Assembly (NCBI GenBank): GCA_036924285.1
Contig: JAYKYS010000012.1
Span: 9,052,001-9,116,000 of the forward strand
Length of the DNA stretch: 64,000 nucleotides
Source: Asterella californica
Lineage: Eukaryota; Streptophyta; Marchantiopsida; Marchantiales; Aytoniaceae
Direction of reading: 5' to 3'
Shown here: positions 1 to 8,810 of the stretch, piece by piece
Layout of the letters: every line of letters begins with the position of its first letter
How positions within the stretch are numbered: position 1 is the first letter of the stretch
The notes under the pieces: generated by a model
Told to the model about the DNA's origin: nothing
The model's input: only the letters and a program-made list of their open reading frames with translations
Databases searched by the model: none
Program-made: the position numbers and the translations under genes

Positions 1-42
1 AGCCTTTTATACTGGCGCGCTAGCCTCTTCCGCCACCGTCCT
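1..42 (-). tRNA. tRNA-like copy 1, truncated by the window edge
   Basis: Only the 5' half (acceptor, D arm and part of the anticodon arm) is in the window. The acceptor 5' strand reads AGGACGG instead of AGGGCGG, which removes one pair. It matches the copy at 9,744. Confidence 0.5.
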
Positions 43-980
43 GGATGTCTAGATTATAGACAGGTCCCATTTTATGAACTAACCAGCCAAGTACCACATC
101 GTGAGCAAACAGTTCTAGACGGTTTGCAAAAATTGCACTCATGTTTGTTGCAGGCTTGTTACAAGAACCCCAAGCTGGTGAACCGTATAAGCATGCTCCA
201 TCAATCACCTTTGGGGAACTTTTGCTCGGTTTCGGTTCATAAATCTCATGTAAAAGTTCTATAGTAAGTTCTAGTGAAAATCTGAATATTTATGAGTAAT
301 TGTTAAATAACAGTCGTGTCTAGAATTGCAGAAAAAAACGTGGATCGACGCGTTTACGAAAGTAACAAGAGCGATAGAATTAGTTTAATCAATATATTAT
401 TTAATAAAGTTAAAAAGAAAATAAACCTAATGTCAAACTGTTTGGAGAACAGTTTTGTGGTGTTCTTATACATGTTCGTGTTTCTGACTATGAAGTTGAT
501 GTTCCTTAAGATCCATTTAAGGACTGCAGTGGGGGAATTTTACTTTGAAACATAAAGGTATATTATTTTTAATTTCTAAAATAAATATAAAGAAGTATGT
601 AGGTACAGATGCTCAAAATTGGTTTCCCTATGAAGTTGATGTTCCTTAAGATCCATTTAAGGACTGCAGTGGGGGAATTTTACTTTGAAACATAAAGGTA
701 TATTATTTTTAATTTCTAGAATGAATATAAAGAAGTTGATGTTCCTTAAGATCCATTTAAGGACTGCAGTGGGGGGATTTTACTTTGAAACATAAAGGTA
801 TATTATTATTAATGTCTAGAATAAATATAGAGAAGTTGATGTTCCTGAAGATCCATTTAAGGACTGCAGGGGGGAAGTTTTACTTTGAAACATAAAGGTA
901 TATTACTTTTAATTTCTAGAATAAATAGAAAGAAGTATGTAGGTACAGATGCTGAAAATTGGTTTCCCTCAAAAGGTTTT

Positions 981-1064
981 GACGGAGGGGAGACTCGAAC
1001 TCCCGACCTCCAGCAGCTTCTCAGCCTTTTATACTGGCGAGCTAGCCTCTTCCGCCACCACCCT
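981..1064 (-). tRNA. tRNA-like copy 2, mismatched acceptor
   Basis: The 3' acceptor strand is CTCCGTC and the 5' strand AGGGTGG, so pairing is weaker than consensus. The D stem has C24 changed to T (GCTAGCTCGCC). Spacing to next copy 784 bp. Confidence 0.5.
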
Positions 1065-1764
1065 GGATGTCAAGATTATAGACAGGTCCCATTTTATGAA
1101 CTAACCAGCCAAGTACCACATCGTGAGCAAACAGTTCTAGACGGTTTGCAAAAATTGCACTCATGTTTGTTGCAGGCTTGTTACAAGAACCCCAAGCTGG
1201 TGAACCGTATAAGCATGCTCCATCAATCACCTTTGGGGAACTTTTGCTCGGTTTCTGTTCATAAATCTCATGTAAAAGTTCTATAGTAAGTTCTAGTGAA
1301 AATCTGAATATTTATGAGTAATTGTTAAATAACAGTCGTGTCTAGAATTGCAGAAAAAAACGTGGATCGACGCGTTTACGAAAGTAACAAGAGCGATAGA
1401 ATTAGTTTAATCAATATATTATTTAATAAAGTTAAAAAAGAAAATAAACCCAATGTCAAACTGTTTGGAGAACAGTTTTGTGGTGTTCTTATACATGTTC
1501 GTGTTTCTGACTATGAAGTTGATGTTCCTTAAGATCCATTTAAGGACTGCAGTGGGGGAATTTTACTTTGAAACATAAAGGTATATTATTTTTAATTTCT
1601 AGAATAAATATAGAGAAGTTGATGTTCCTTAAGATCCATTTAAGGACTGCAGTGGGGGAATTTTTACTTTGAAACATAAAGGTATATTATTTTTAATTTC
1701 TAGAATAAATAGAAAGAAGTATGTAGGTACAGATGCTGAAAATTGGTTTCCCTCAAAAGGTTTT

Positions 1765-1848
1765 GAGGGAGGGGAGACTCGAACTCCTGACCTCCAGCAG
1801 CTTCTCAGCCTTTTATACTGGGGCGCTAGCCTCTTCCGCCACCACCCT
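1765..1848 (-). tRNA. tRNA-like copy 3, mismatched acceptor
   Basis: 3' acceptor CTCCCTC opposite AGGGTGG gives two mismatches and two G-T pairs. The base after the D stem is C instead of G. T stem begins AGGAG. Next copy 800 bp on. Confidence 0.5.
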
Positions 1849-2564
1849 GGATGTCTAGATTATAGACAGGTCCCATTTTATGAACTAACCAGCCAAGTAC
1901 CACATCGTGAGCAAACAGTTCTAGACGGTTTGCAAAAATTGCACTCATGTTTGTTGCAGGCTTGTTACAAGAACCCCAAGCTGGTGAACCGTATAAGCAT
2001 GCTCCATCAATCACCTTTGGGGAACTTTTGCTCGGTTTCTGTTCATAAATCTCATGTAAAAGTTCTATAGTAAGTTCTAGTGAAAATCTGAATATTTATG
2101 AGTAATTGTTAAATAACAGTCGTGTCTAGAATTGCAGAAAAAAACGTGGATTGACGCGTTTACGAAAGAAACAAGAGCGATAAAATTAGTTTAATCGATA
2201 TATTATTTAATAAAGTTAAAAAAGAAAATAAACCCAATGTCAAACTGTTTGAAGAACAGTTTTGTGGTGTTCTTATACATGTTCGTGTTTCTGACTATGA
2301 AGTTGATGTTCCTTAAGATCCATTTAAGGACTGCAGTGGGGGAATTTTACTTTGAAAATTGGTTTCCCTCAAAACTAATCGATATATTATTTAATAAAGT
2401 TAAAAAAGAAAATAAACTCAATGTCAAACTGTTTGAAGAACAGTTTTGTGGTGTTCTTATACATGTTCGTGTTTCTGACTATGAAGTTGATGTTCCTTAA
2501 GATCCATTTAAGGACTGCAGTGGGGGAATTTTACTTTGAAAATTGGTTTCCCTCAAAAGGTTTT

Positions 2565-2648
2565 GAGGCGGGGGAGACTCGAACTCCCGACCTCCAGCAG
2601 CTTCTCAGCCTTTTATACTGGCGCGCTAGCCTCTTCCGCCACCGCCCT
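2565..2648 (-). tRNA. tRNA-like copy 4
   Basis: Consensus body. The base before the 5' end is G, so GAGGGCGG could pair with all of CCGCCTC if one G bulges. Next copy 1,009 bp on. Confidence 0.58.
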
Positions 2649-3559
2649 CGATGTCTAGATTATAGACAGGTCCCATTTTATGAACTAACCAGCCAAGTAC
2701 CACATCGTGAGCAAACAGTTCTAGACGGTTTGCAAACATTGCACTCATGTTTGTTGCAGGCTTGTTACAAGAACCCTATAAGCATGCTCCATCAATCACC
2801 TTTGGGGAACTTTTGCTCGGTTTCTGTTCATAAATCTCATGTAAAAGTTCTATAGTAAGTTCTAGTGAAAATCTGAATATTTATGAGTAATTGTTAAATA
2901 ACAGTCGTGTCTAGAATTGCAGAAAAAAACGTGGATCGACGCGTTTACGAAAGTAAAAAGAGCGATAGAATTAGTTTAATCAATATATTATTTAATAAAG
3001 TTAAAAAAGAAAATAAACCCAATGTCAAACTGTTTGAAGAACAGTTTTGTGGTGTTCTTATACATGTTCATGTTTATGACTATGAAGTTGATGTTCCTTA
3101 AGATCCATTTAAGGACTGCAGTGGGGGAATTTTACTTTGAAACATAAAGGTATATTAGTTTTAATTTCTAGAATAAATATAAAGAAGTATGTAGGTACAG
3201 ATGCTCAAAATTGGTTTCCCTATGAAGTTGATGTTCCTTAAGATCCATTTAAGGACTGCAGTGGGGGAATTTTACTTTGAAACATAAAGGTATATTATTT
3301 TTAATTTCTAGAATGAATATAAAGAAGTTGATGTTCCTTAAGATCCATTTAAGGACTGCAGTGGGGGGATTTTACTTTGAAACATAAAGGTATATTATTT
3401 TTAATTTCTAGAATAAATACAGAGAAGTTGATGTTCCTTAAGATCCATTTAAGGACTGCAGTGGGGGAATTTTTACTTTGAAACATAAAGGTATATTATT
3501 TTTAATTTATAGAATAAATAGAAAGAAGTATGTAGGTACAGATGCTGAAAATTGGTTTC

Positions 3560-3577
3560 CCTCAAAAGGTTTTGAGG
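3560..3577 (-). terminator. Pol III-type TTTT within a palindrome at the tRNA-like 3' end (representative)
   Basis: On the minus strand the acceptor end CTC is followed by AAAACC and then TTTT, six bases past the 84-nt body. TTTT is the usual Pol III stop signal. The run lies in an 18-bp inverted repeat, CCTCAAAAGGTTTTGAGG, whose right arm includes the last bases of the tRNA-like body. The same arrangement accompanies nearly every copy; exceptions are 21,152, 37,074 and 44,100 (TTT only) and 63,141 (centre changed). It is absent in this exact form beside the GACGGAG and GAGGGAG acceptor variants, where one arm base differs. Confidence 0.55.
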
Positions 3578-3657
3578 CGGGGGAGACTCGAACTCCCGAC
3601 CTCCAGCAGCTTCTCAGCCTTTTATACTGGCGCGCTAGCCTCTTCCGCCACCGCCCT
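3574..3657 (-). tRNA. tRNA-like gene, consensus copy (reference description)
   Basis: Seen on the minus strand: 84 nt with acceptor AGGGCGG/CCGCCTC (six of seven pairs, including one G-T; A1-C72 mismatched), T8-G9, a 3-bp D stem GCG/CGC with an 11-nt loop containing GG, an anticodon arm, a 16-nt variable region, and a T stem GGGAG/CTCCC with loop TTCGAGT. An A at the discriminator position follows; no CCA is encoded. TGGCGGAAGAG fits the TRGYNNANNNG A-box pattern and GTTCGAGTC fits the GWTCRANNC B-box pattern. The length and long variable region indicate class II (Leu/Ser-like). Oddities: only four anticodon-stem pairs (one T-G), a loop ATAAAAG that places AAA at 34-36, and no strong variable-arm stem. 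This could be a tRNA pseudogene or a tRNA-derived element; transcription is inferred only. Next copy 1,023 bp on. Confidence 0.62.
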
Positions 3658-3660
3658 GGA

Positions 3661-3677
3661 TGTCTAGATTATAGACA
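3661..3677. repeat. Inverted repeat 3 bp upstream of the tRNA-like 5' end (representative)
   Basis: TGTCTA and TAGACA flank a 5-bp spacer (GATTA), directly upstream of the tRNA-like body in most units. The arms are lost in the variant with TGTCAAG (1,077 region and partners), and are extended in type A units at 52.9, 57.0 and 59.1 kb. Confidence 0.6.
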
Positions 3678-3684
3678 GGTCCCA

Positions 3685-3691
3685 TTTTATG
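3685..3691 (-). promoter_or_regulatory. TATA-like CATAAAA upstream of the tRNA-like gene (representative)
   Basis: On the minus strand CATAAAA occupies about -34 to -28 relative to the first base of the tRNA-like body. Upstream TATA-like boxes near -30 assist TFIIIB placement on tRNA genes in some eukaryotes. The box is preserved in every unit I inspected. Its role is inferred. Confidence 0.35.
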
Positions 3692-3878
3692 AACTAACCA
3701 GCCAAGTACCACATCGTGAGCAAACAGTTCTAGACGGTTTGCAAAAATTGCACTCATGTTTGTTACAGGCTTGTTACAAGAACCCCAAGCTGGTGAACCG
3801 TATAAGCATGCTCCATCAATCACCTTTGGGGAACTTTTGCTCGGTTTCTGTTCATAAATCTCATGTAAAAGTTCTATA

Positions 3879-3928
3879 GTAAGTTCTAGTGAAAATCTGA
3901 ATATTTATGAGTAATTGTTAAATAACAG
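3879..3928 (+). other. Intron-like 50-bp segment, GTAAGT...AACAG (representative)
   Basis: A consensus-like 5' splice site GTAAGT is followed 50 bp later by AACAG, immediately before the stop-free exon-like segment. The pattern is conserved in almost all units. Variants: GTAGGT at about 9,027 and 24,949, and AGCAG at about 16,832, 32,754 and 39,780. There is no pyrimidine tract, and joining the flanks does not yield a long open frame upstream, so splicing is unproven. It may be chance conservation inside a homogenised repeat. Confidence 0.2.
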
Positions 3929-4049
3929 TCGTGTCTAGAATTGCAGAAAAAAACGTGGATCGACGCGTTTACGAAAGTAACAAGATCGATAGAATTAGTT
4001 TAATCAATATATCATTTAATAAAGTTAAAAAGAAAATAAACCCAATGTC

Positions 4050-4070
4050 AAACTGTTTGAAGAACAGTTT
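4050..4070. repeat. Inverted repeat within the exon-like segment (representative)
   Basis: Arms AAACTGTT and AACAGTTT separated by TGAAG (TGGAG in some units) could form an 8-bp stem with a 5-nt loop. It occurs in every unit that keeps this region, including the internally deleted units near 4.81, 14.60 and 30.52 kb. Confidence 0.65.
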
Positions 4071-4596
4071 TGTGGTGTTCTTATACATGTTCATGTTTCT
4101 GACTATGAAGTTGATGTTCCTTAAGATCCATTTAAGGACTGCAGTGGAGGAATTTTACTTTGAAACATAAAGGTATATTATTTTTTAATTCTAGAATAAA
4201 TATAAAGAAGTATGTAGGTACAGATGCTCAAAATTGGTTTCCCTACGAAGTTGATGTTCCTTAAGATCCATTTAAGGATTGCAGTGGGGGAATTTTACTT
4301 TGAAACATAAAGGTATATTATTTTTAATTTCTAGAATGAATATAAAGAAGTTGATGTTCCTTAAGATCCATTTAAGGACTGCAGTGGGGGGATTTTACTT
4401 TGAAACATAAAGGTATATTATTTCTAATTTCTAGAATAAATACAGAGAAGTTGATGTTCCTTAAGATCCATTTAAGGACTGCAGTGGGGGAATTTTTACT
4501 TTGAAACATAAAGGTATATTATTTTTAATTTCTAGAATAAATAGAAAGAAGTATGTAGGTACAGATGCTGAAAATTGGTTTCCCTCAAAAGGTTTT

Positions 4597-4680
4597 GAGG
4601 CGGGGGAGACTCGAACTCCTGACCCCCAGCAGCTTCTCAGCCTTTTATACTGGCGCGCTAGCCTCTTCCGCCACCGCCCT
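4597..4680 (-). tRNA. tRNA-like copy 6
   Basis: Two changes near the T stem and variable region (AGGAG stem; GGGGGTC before it). Flank as in copy 4. This copy heads the unit that has lost its intron-like and exon-like parts. Next copy 911 bp on. Confidence 0.55.
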
Positions 4681-4960
4681 CGATGTCTAGATTATAGACA
4701 GGTCCCATTTTATGAACTAACCAGCCAAGTACCACATCGTGAGCAAACAGTTCTAGACGGTTTGCAAAAATTGCACTCATGTTTGTTGCAGGCTTGTTAC
4801 CCTATGTCAAACTGTTTGAAGAACAGTTTTGTGGTGTTCCATTTAAGGACTGCAGTGGGGGAATTTTACTTTGAAACATAAAGGTATATTATTTTTAATT
4901 TCTAGAATAAATATAAATAAGTATGTAGGTACAGATGCTCAAAATTGGTTTCCCTACGAA

Positions 4961-5460
4961 GTTGATGTTCCTTAAGATCCATTTAAGGACTGCAGTGGGG
5001 GAATTTTACTTTGAAACATAAAGGTATATTATTTTTAATTTCTAGAATGAATATAAAAAAGTTGATGTTCCTTAAGATCCATTTAAGGACTGCAGTGGGG
5101 GGATTTTACTTTGAAACATAAAGGTATATTATTTTTAATTTTAGAATAAATACAGAGAAGTTGATGTTCCTTAAGATCCATTTAAGGACTGCAGTGGGGG
5201 AATTTTTACTTTGAAACATAAAGGTATATTATTTTTAATTTCTAGAATAAATATAAAGAAGTTGATGTTCCTTAAGATCCATTTAAGGACTGCAGTGGGG
5301 GGATTTTACTTTGAAACATAAAGGTATATTATTTTTAATTTCTAGAATAAATACAGAGAAGTTGATGTTCCTTAAGATCCATTTAAGGACTGCAGTGGGG
5401 GAATTTTTACTTTGAAACATAAAGGTATATTATTTTTAATTTCTAGAATAAATAGAAAGA
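4961..5460. repeat. 100-bp subrepeat tract, five copies (clean example)
   Basis: Copies begin with GTTGATGTTCC at 4,961, 5,061, 5,160, 5,261 and 5,361, giving periods of 99-101 bp. Each contains CCTTAAGATCCATTTAAGG (6-bp arms, 7-bp core), then CTGCAGT, a run of four to seven G, AATTTTAC or AATTTTTAC, CATAAAGG, an AT-rich stretch and TCTAGAAT. The last copy runs into the next tRNA-like element. Confidence 0.92.
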
Positions 5461-5507
5461 AGTATGTAGGTACAGATGCTGAAAATTGGTTTCCCTCAAA
5501 AGGTTTT

Positions 5508-5591
5508 GAGGCGGGGGAGACTCGAACTCCCGACCTCCAGCAGCTTCTCAGCCTTTTATACTGGCGCGCTAGCCTCTTCCGCCACCGCCCT
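5508..5591 (-). tRNA. tRNA-like copy 7, consensus
   Basis: Identical to the reference copy at 3,574 over the 84 nt. Next copy 885 bp on. Confidence 0.6.
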
Positions 5592-6392
5592 GGATGTCTA
5601 GATTATAGACAGGTCCCATTTTATGAACTAACCAGCCAAGTACCACATCGTGAGCAAACAGTTCTAGACGGTTTGCAAAAATTGCACTCATGTTTGTTGC
5701 AGGCTTGTTACAAGAACCCCAAGCTGGTGAACCGTATAAGCATGCTCCATCAATCACCTTTGGGGAACTTTTGCTCGGTTTCTGTTCATAAATCTCATGT
5801 AAAAGTTCTATAGTAAGTTCTAGTGAAAATCTGAATATCTATGAGTAATTGTTAAATAACAGTCAGTGTCTAGAATTGCAGAAAAAAACGTGGATCGACG
5901 CGTTTACGAAAGTAACAAGAGCGATAGAATTAGTTTAATCGATATATTATTTAATAAAGTTAAAAAAGAAAATAAAGCCAATGTCAAACTGTTTGAAGAA
6001 CAGTTTTGTGGTGTTCTTATACATGTTCGTGTTTCTGACTATGAAGTTGATGTTCCTTAAGATCCATTTAAGGACTGCAGTGGGGGAATTTTACTTTGAA
6101 ACATAAAGGTATATTATTTTTAATTTCTAGAATGAATATAAAGAAGTTGATGTTCCTTAAGATCCATTTAAGGACTGCAGTGGGGGGATTTTACTTTGAA
6201 ACATAAAGGTATATTATTTTTAATGTCTAGAATAAATATAGAGAAGTTGATGTTCCTTAAGATCCATTTAAGGACTGCAGTGGGGGAATTTTTACTTTGA
6301 AACATAAAGGTATATTATTTTTAATTTCTAGAATAAATAGAAAGAAGTATGTAGGTACAGATGCTGAAAATTGGTTTCCCTCAAAAGGTTTT

Positions 6393-6476
6393 GAGGGAGG
6401 GGAGACTCGAACTCCCGACCTCCAGCAGCTTCTCAGCCTTTTATACTGGGGCGCTAGCCTCTTCCGCCACCACCCT
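6393..6476 (-). tRNA. tRNA-like copy 8, mismatched acceptor
   Basis: Same acceptor changes as the copy at 1,765, but with the consensus GGGAG T stem. It heads the shortest unit in the window (626 bp), which also carries the fold-back hairpin. Confidence 0.5.
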
Positions 6477-6773
6477 GGATGTCTAGATTATAGACAGGTC
6501 CCATTTTATGAACTAACCAGCCAAGTACCACATCGTGAGCAAACAGTTCTAGACGGTTTGCAAAAATTGCACTCATGTTTGTTGCAGGCTTGTTGCAAGA
6601 ACCCCAAGCTGGTGAACCGTATAAGCATGCTCCATCAATCACCTTTGGGGAACTTTTGCTCGGTTTCTGTTCATAAATCTCATGTAAAAGTTCTATAGTA
6701 AGTTCTAGTGAAAATCTGAATATTTATGAGTAATTGTTAAATAACAGTCGTGTCTAGAATTGCAGAAAAAAAC

Positions 6774-6810
6774 GTGGATCGACGCGTTTACGAAAGAAGC
6801 GTCGATCCAC
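6774..6810. repeat. Fold-back hairpin insertion, 12-bp perfect arms
   Basis: GTGGATCGACGC (6,774-6,785) and its exact reverse complement GCGTCGATCCAC (6,799-6,810) flank 13 bp. Other units have only the left arm; here TAA after GAAAG is replaced by an inverted copy of the left arm. The change is private to this unit and alters the exon-like frame locally. Confidence 0.93.
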
Positions 6811-7018
6811 AAGAGCGATAGAATCAGTTTAATCAATATATTATTTAATAAAGTTAAAAACGAAAATAAACCCAATGTCAAACTGTTTGAAGAACAGTTT
6901 TGTGGTGTTCTTATACATGTGCGTGTTTCTGACTATGAAGTTGATGTTCCTTAAGATCCATTTAAGGACTGCAGTGGGGGAATTTTACTTTGAAAATTGG
7001 TTTCCCTCAAAAGGTTTT

Positions 7019-7102
7019 GAGGCGGGGGAGACTCGAACTCCTGACCTCTAGCAGCTTCTCAGCCTTTTATACTGGCGCGCTAGCGTCTTCCGCCACCGCC
7101 CT
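7019..7102 (-). tRNA. tRNA-like copy 9, D-loop change
   Basis: The D-loop GG is changed (GGAAGACGC), which removes a canonical tertiary contact and the last base of the A-box match. Next copy 784 bp on. Confidence 0.5.
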
Positions 7103-7375
7103 GGATGTCTAGATTATAGACAGGTCCCATTTTATGAAGTAACCAGCCAAGTACCACATCGTGAGCAAACAGTTCTAGACGGTTTGCAAAAATTGCACTC
7201 ATGTTTGTTGCAGGCTTGTTACAAGAACCCCAAGCTGGTGAACCGTATAAGCATGCTCCATCAATCACCTTTAGGGAACTTTTGCTCGGTTTCTGTTCAT
7301 AAATCTCATGTAAAAGTTCTATAGTAAGTTCTAGTGAAAATCTGAATATTTATGAGTAATTGTTAAATAACAGTC

Positions 7376-7570
7376 GTGTCTAGAATTGCAGAAAAAAACG
7401 TGGATCGACGCGTTTACGAAAGTAACAAGAGCGATAGAATTAGTTTAATCAATATATTATTTAATAAAGTTAAAAAAGAAAATAAACCCAATGTCAAACT
7501 GTTTGAAGAACAGTTTTGTGGTGTTCTTATACATGTTCGTGTTTCTGACTATGAAGTTGATGTTCCTTAA
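7376..7570 (+). other. Exon-like stop-free segment, 64 codons (representative)
   Basis: From a GTG codon the frame reads SRIAEKNVDRRVYESNK..., then NVKLFEEQFCG..., and ends ...DYEVDVP before TAA. There is no ATG start and I recognise no domain. About 40 units keep this frame, among them 1,338, 2,907, 5,866, 8,160, 9,077, 11,123, 12,692, 15,650, 16,840-20,046, 21,509, 22,617, 31,572-38,539, 39,788-51,328, 55,315 and 59,401. About 13 units (316, 3,931, 10,125, 13,716, 26,023, 29,638, 53,269, 56,342, 57,358, 58,385, 61,448, 62,475, 63,502) lose one base in the AAAAAAG/GTTAAAA run and shift frame. Units near 52.25, 54.29 and 60.42 kb lose one A near the start. The repeated indels argue against present coding. 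It could be a captured exon fragment. Confidence 0.25.
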
Positions 7571-7802
7571 GATCCATTTAAGGACTGCAGTGGGGAAATT
7601 TTACTTTGAAACATAAAGGTATATTATTTTTAATTTCTAGAATAAATATAGAGAAGTTGATGTTCCTTAAGATCCATTTAAGGACTGCAGTGGGGGAATT
7701 TTTACTTTGAAACATAAAGGTATATTATTTTTAATTTCTTGAATAAATAGAAAAAAGTATGTAGGTACAGATGCTGAAAATTGGTTTCCCTCAAAAGGTT
7801 TT

Positions 7803-7886
7803 GAGGCGGGGGAGACTCGAACTCCTGACCTCGAGGAGCTTCTCAGCCTTTTATACTGGCGCGCTAGCCTCTTCCGCCACCGCCCT
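7803..7886 (-). tRNA. tRNA-like copy 10
   Basis: Unique variable region (GCTCCTCGAGG) and AGGAG T stem. The left boundary of the 15.4-kb duplicated block lies within or just after this element, because its partner at 23,725 differs in the first half only. Next copy 924 bp on. Confidence 0.52.
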
Positions 7887-7998
7887 GGATGTCTAGATTA
7901 TAGACAGGTCCCATTTTATGAACTAACCAGCCAAGTACCACATCGTGAGCAAACAGTTCTAGACGGTTTGCAAAAATTGCACTCATGTTTGTTGCAGG
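7840..7998 (-). other. Stop-poor segment antisense and upstream of the tRNA-like gene (representative)
   Basis: The spacer next to each tRNA-like element lacks stops on both strands. On the minus strand the open frame begins after TATTCAG, a 3'-splice-like motif, runs about 97 codons (...VIDGACLYGSPAWGS...; ...FANRLELFAHDVVLGWL...; ...YNLDIQ), and ends inside the tRNA-like body. On the + strand a 133-codon frame runs across the tRNA antisense. Neither has a good ATG start and I recognise neither. Differences between copies include amino-acid-changing substitutions with no visible bias to silent sites. I list it so the spacer is not left undescribed. Confidence 0.15.
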
Positions 7999-8726
7999 CT
8001 TGTTACAAGAACCCCAAGCTGGTGAACCGTATAAGCATGCTCCATCAATCACCTTTAGGGAACTTTTGCTCGGTTTCTGTTCATAAATCTCATGTAAAAG
8101 TTCTATAGTAAGTTCTAGTGAAAATCTGAATATCTATGAGTAATTGTTAAATAACAGTCGTGTCTAGAATTGCAGAAAAAAACGTGGATCGACGCGTTTA
8201 CGAAAGTAACAAGAGCGATAGAATTTGTTTAATCAATATATTATTTAATAAAGTTAAAAAAGAAAATAAACCCAATGTCAAACTGTTTGAAGAACAGTTT
8301 TGTGGTGTTCTTATACATGTTCGTGTTTCTGACTATGAAGTTGATGTTCCTTAAGATCCATTTAAGGACTGCAATGGGGGAATTTTACTTTGAAACATAA
8401 AGGTATATTATTTCTAATTTCTAGAATAAATATAAAGAAGTATGTAGGTACAGATGCTCAAAATTGGTTTCCCTATGAAGTTGATGTTCCATAAGATCCA
8501 TTTAAGGACTGCAGTGGGGGAATTTTACTTTGAAACATAAAGGTATATTATTTTTAATTTCTAGAATAAATATAGAGAAGTTGATGTTCCTTAAGATCCA
8601 TTTAAGGACTGCAGTGGGGGAATTTTTACTTTGAAACATAAAGGTATATTATTTTTAATTTCTTGAATAAATAGAAAGAAGTATGTAGGTACAGATGCTG
8701 AAAATTGGTTTCCCTCAAAAGGTTTT

Positions 8727-8810
8727 GAGGCGGGGGAGACTCGAACTCCCGACCTCTAGCAGCTTCTCAGCCTTTTATACTGGCGCGCTAGCCTCTTCCG
8801 CCACCGCCCT
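8727..8810 (-). tRNA. tRNA-like copy 11
   Basis: One variable-region change (CTAGAGG). The flanking spacer has lost 7 bp (AAGTACC) near 8,857. Next copy 1,017 bp on. Confidence 0.57.

Larger units (their letters stand above)
1..5435. repeat. 5.4-kb block, copy 1
   Basis: Matches 9,786-15,220 (offset 9,785) and 25,708-31,142 (offset 25,707) with only scattered single-base differences that I could see, for example at 331, 4,347 and 4,681. It starts before the window. Confidence 0.88.
4597..5507. repeat. Unit with intron-like and exon-like parts deleted
   Basis: After GCTTGTTAC at 4,800 the sequence jumps to CTATGTCAAACTG, and after GTGGTGTTC near 4,839 it jumps to CATTTAAGG. Compared with a normal unit, the intron-like segment, most of the exon-like segment and the first subrepeat start are missing. 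The same structure is at 14,382-15,292 and 30,304-31,214. Confidence 0.85.
5436..7839. repeat. Units in an arrangement not repeated elsewhere
   Basis: Three units (tRNA-like at 5,508, 6,393 and 7,019) with spacings 885, 626 and 784. The order is not found again in the window, although each part is a variant of the common unit. Confidence 0.75.

Noticed and set aside
3635..3823. 62-codon minus-strand open frame ending inside the tRNA-like body
   Set aside because: The start is GTG, the end is the tRNA-like D loop, and differences between copies change amino acids freely. Kept only as a note on a stop-poor spacer.
3478..3879. 133-codon + strand open frame present in many units (residues ...GETRTPDLQQLL...)
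   Set aside because: It runs antisense through the tRNA-like element; GETRTPDL is the usual false translation of a tRNA T arm. It has no ATG start in most units and no recognisable domain.
3871..3930. Spliced-leader RNA gene, suggested by the GTAAGT donor in a ~1-kb tandem repeat
   Set aside because: No short leader exon with a defined 5' end, no clear Sm site after it, and a nearby AACAG acceptor is not expected in a spliced-leader gene.
4961..5460. CRISPR-like regular repeats
   Set aside because: The 100-bp repeats are adjacent with no unique spacers, and the genome context is eukaryotic.
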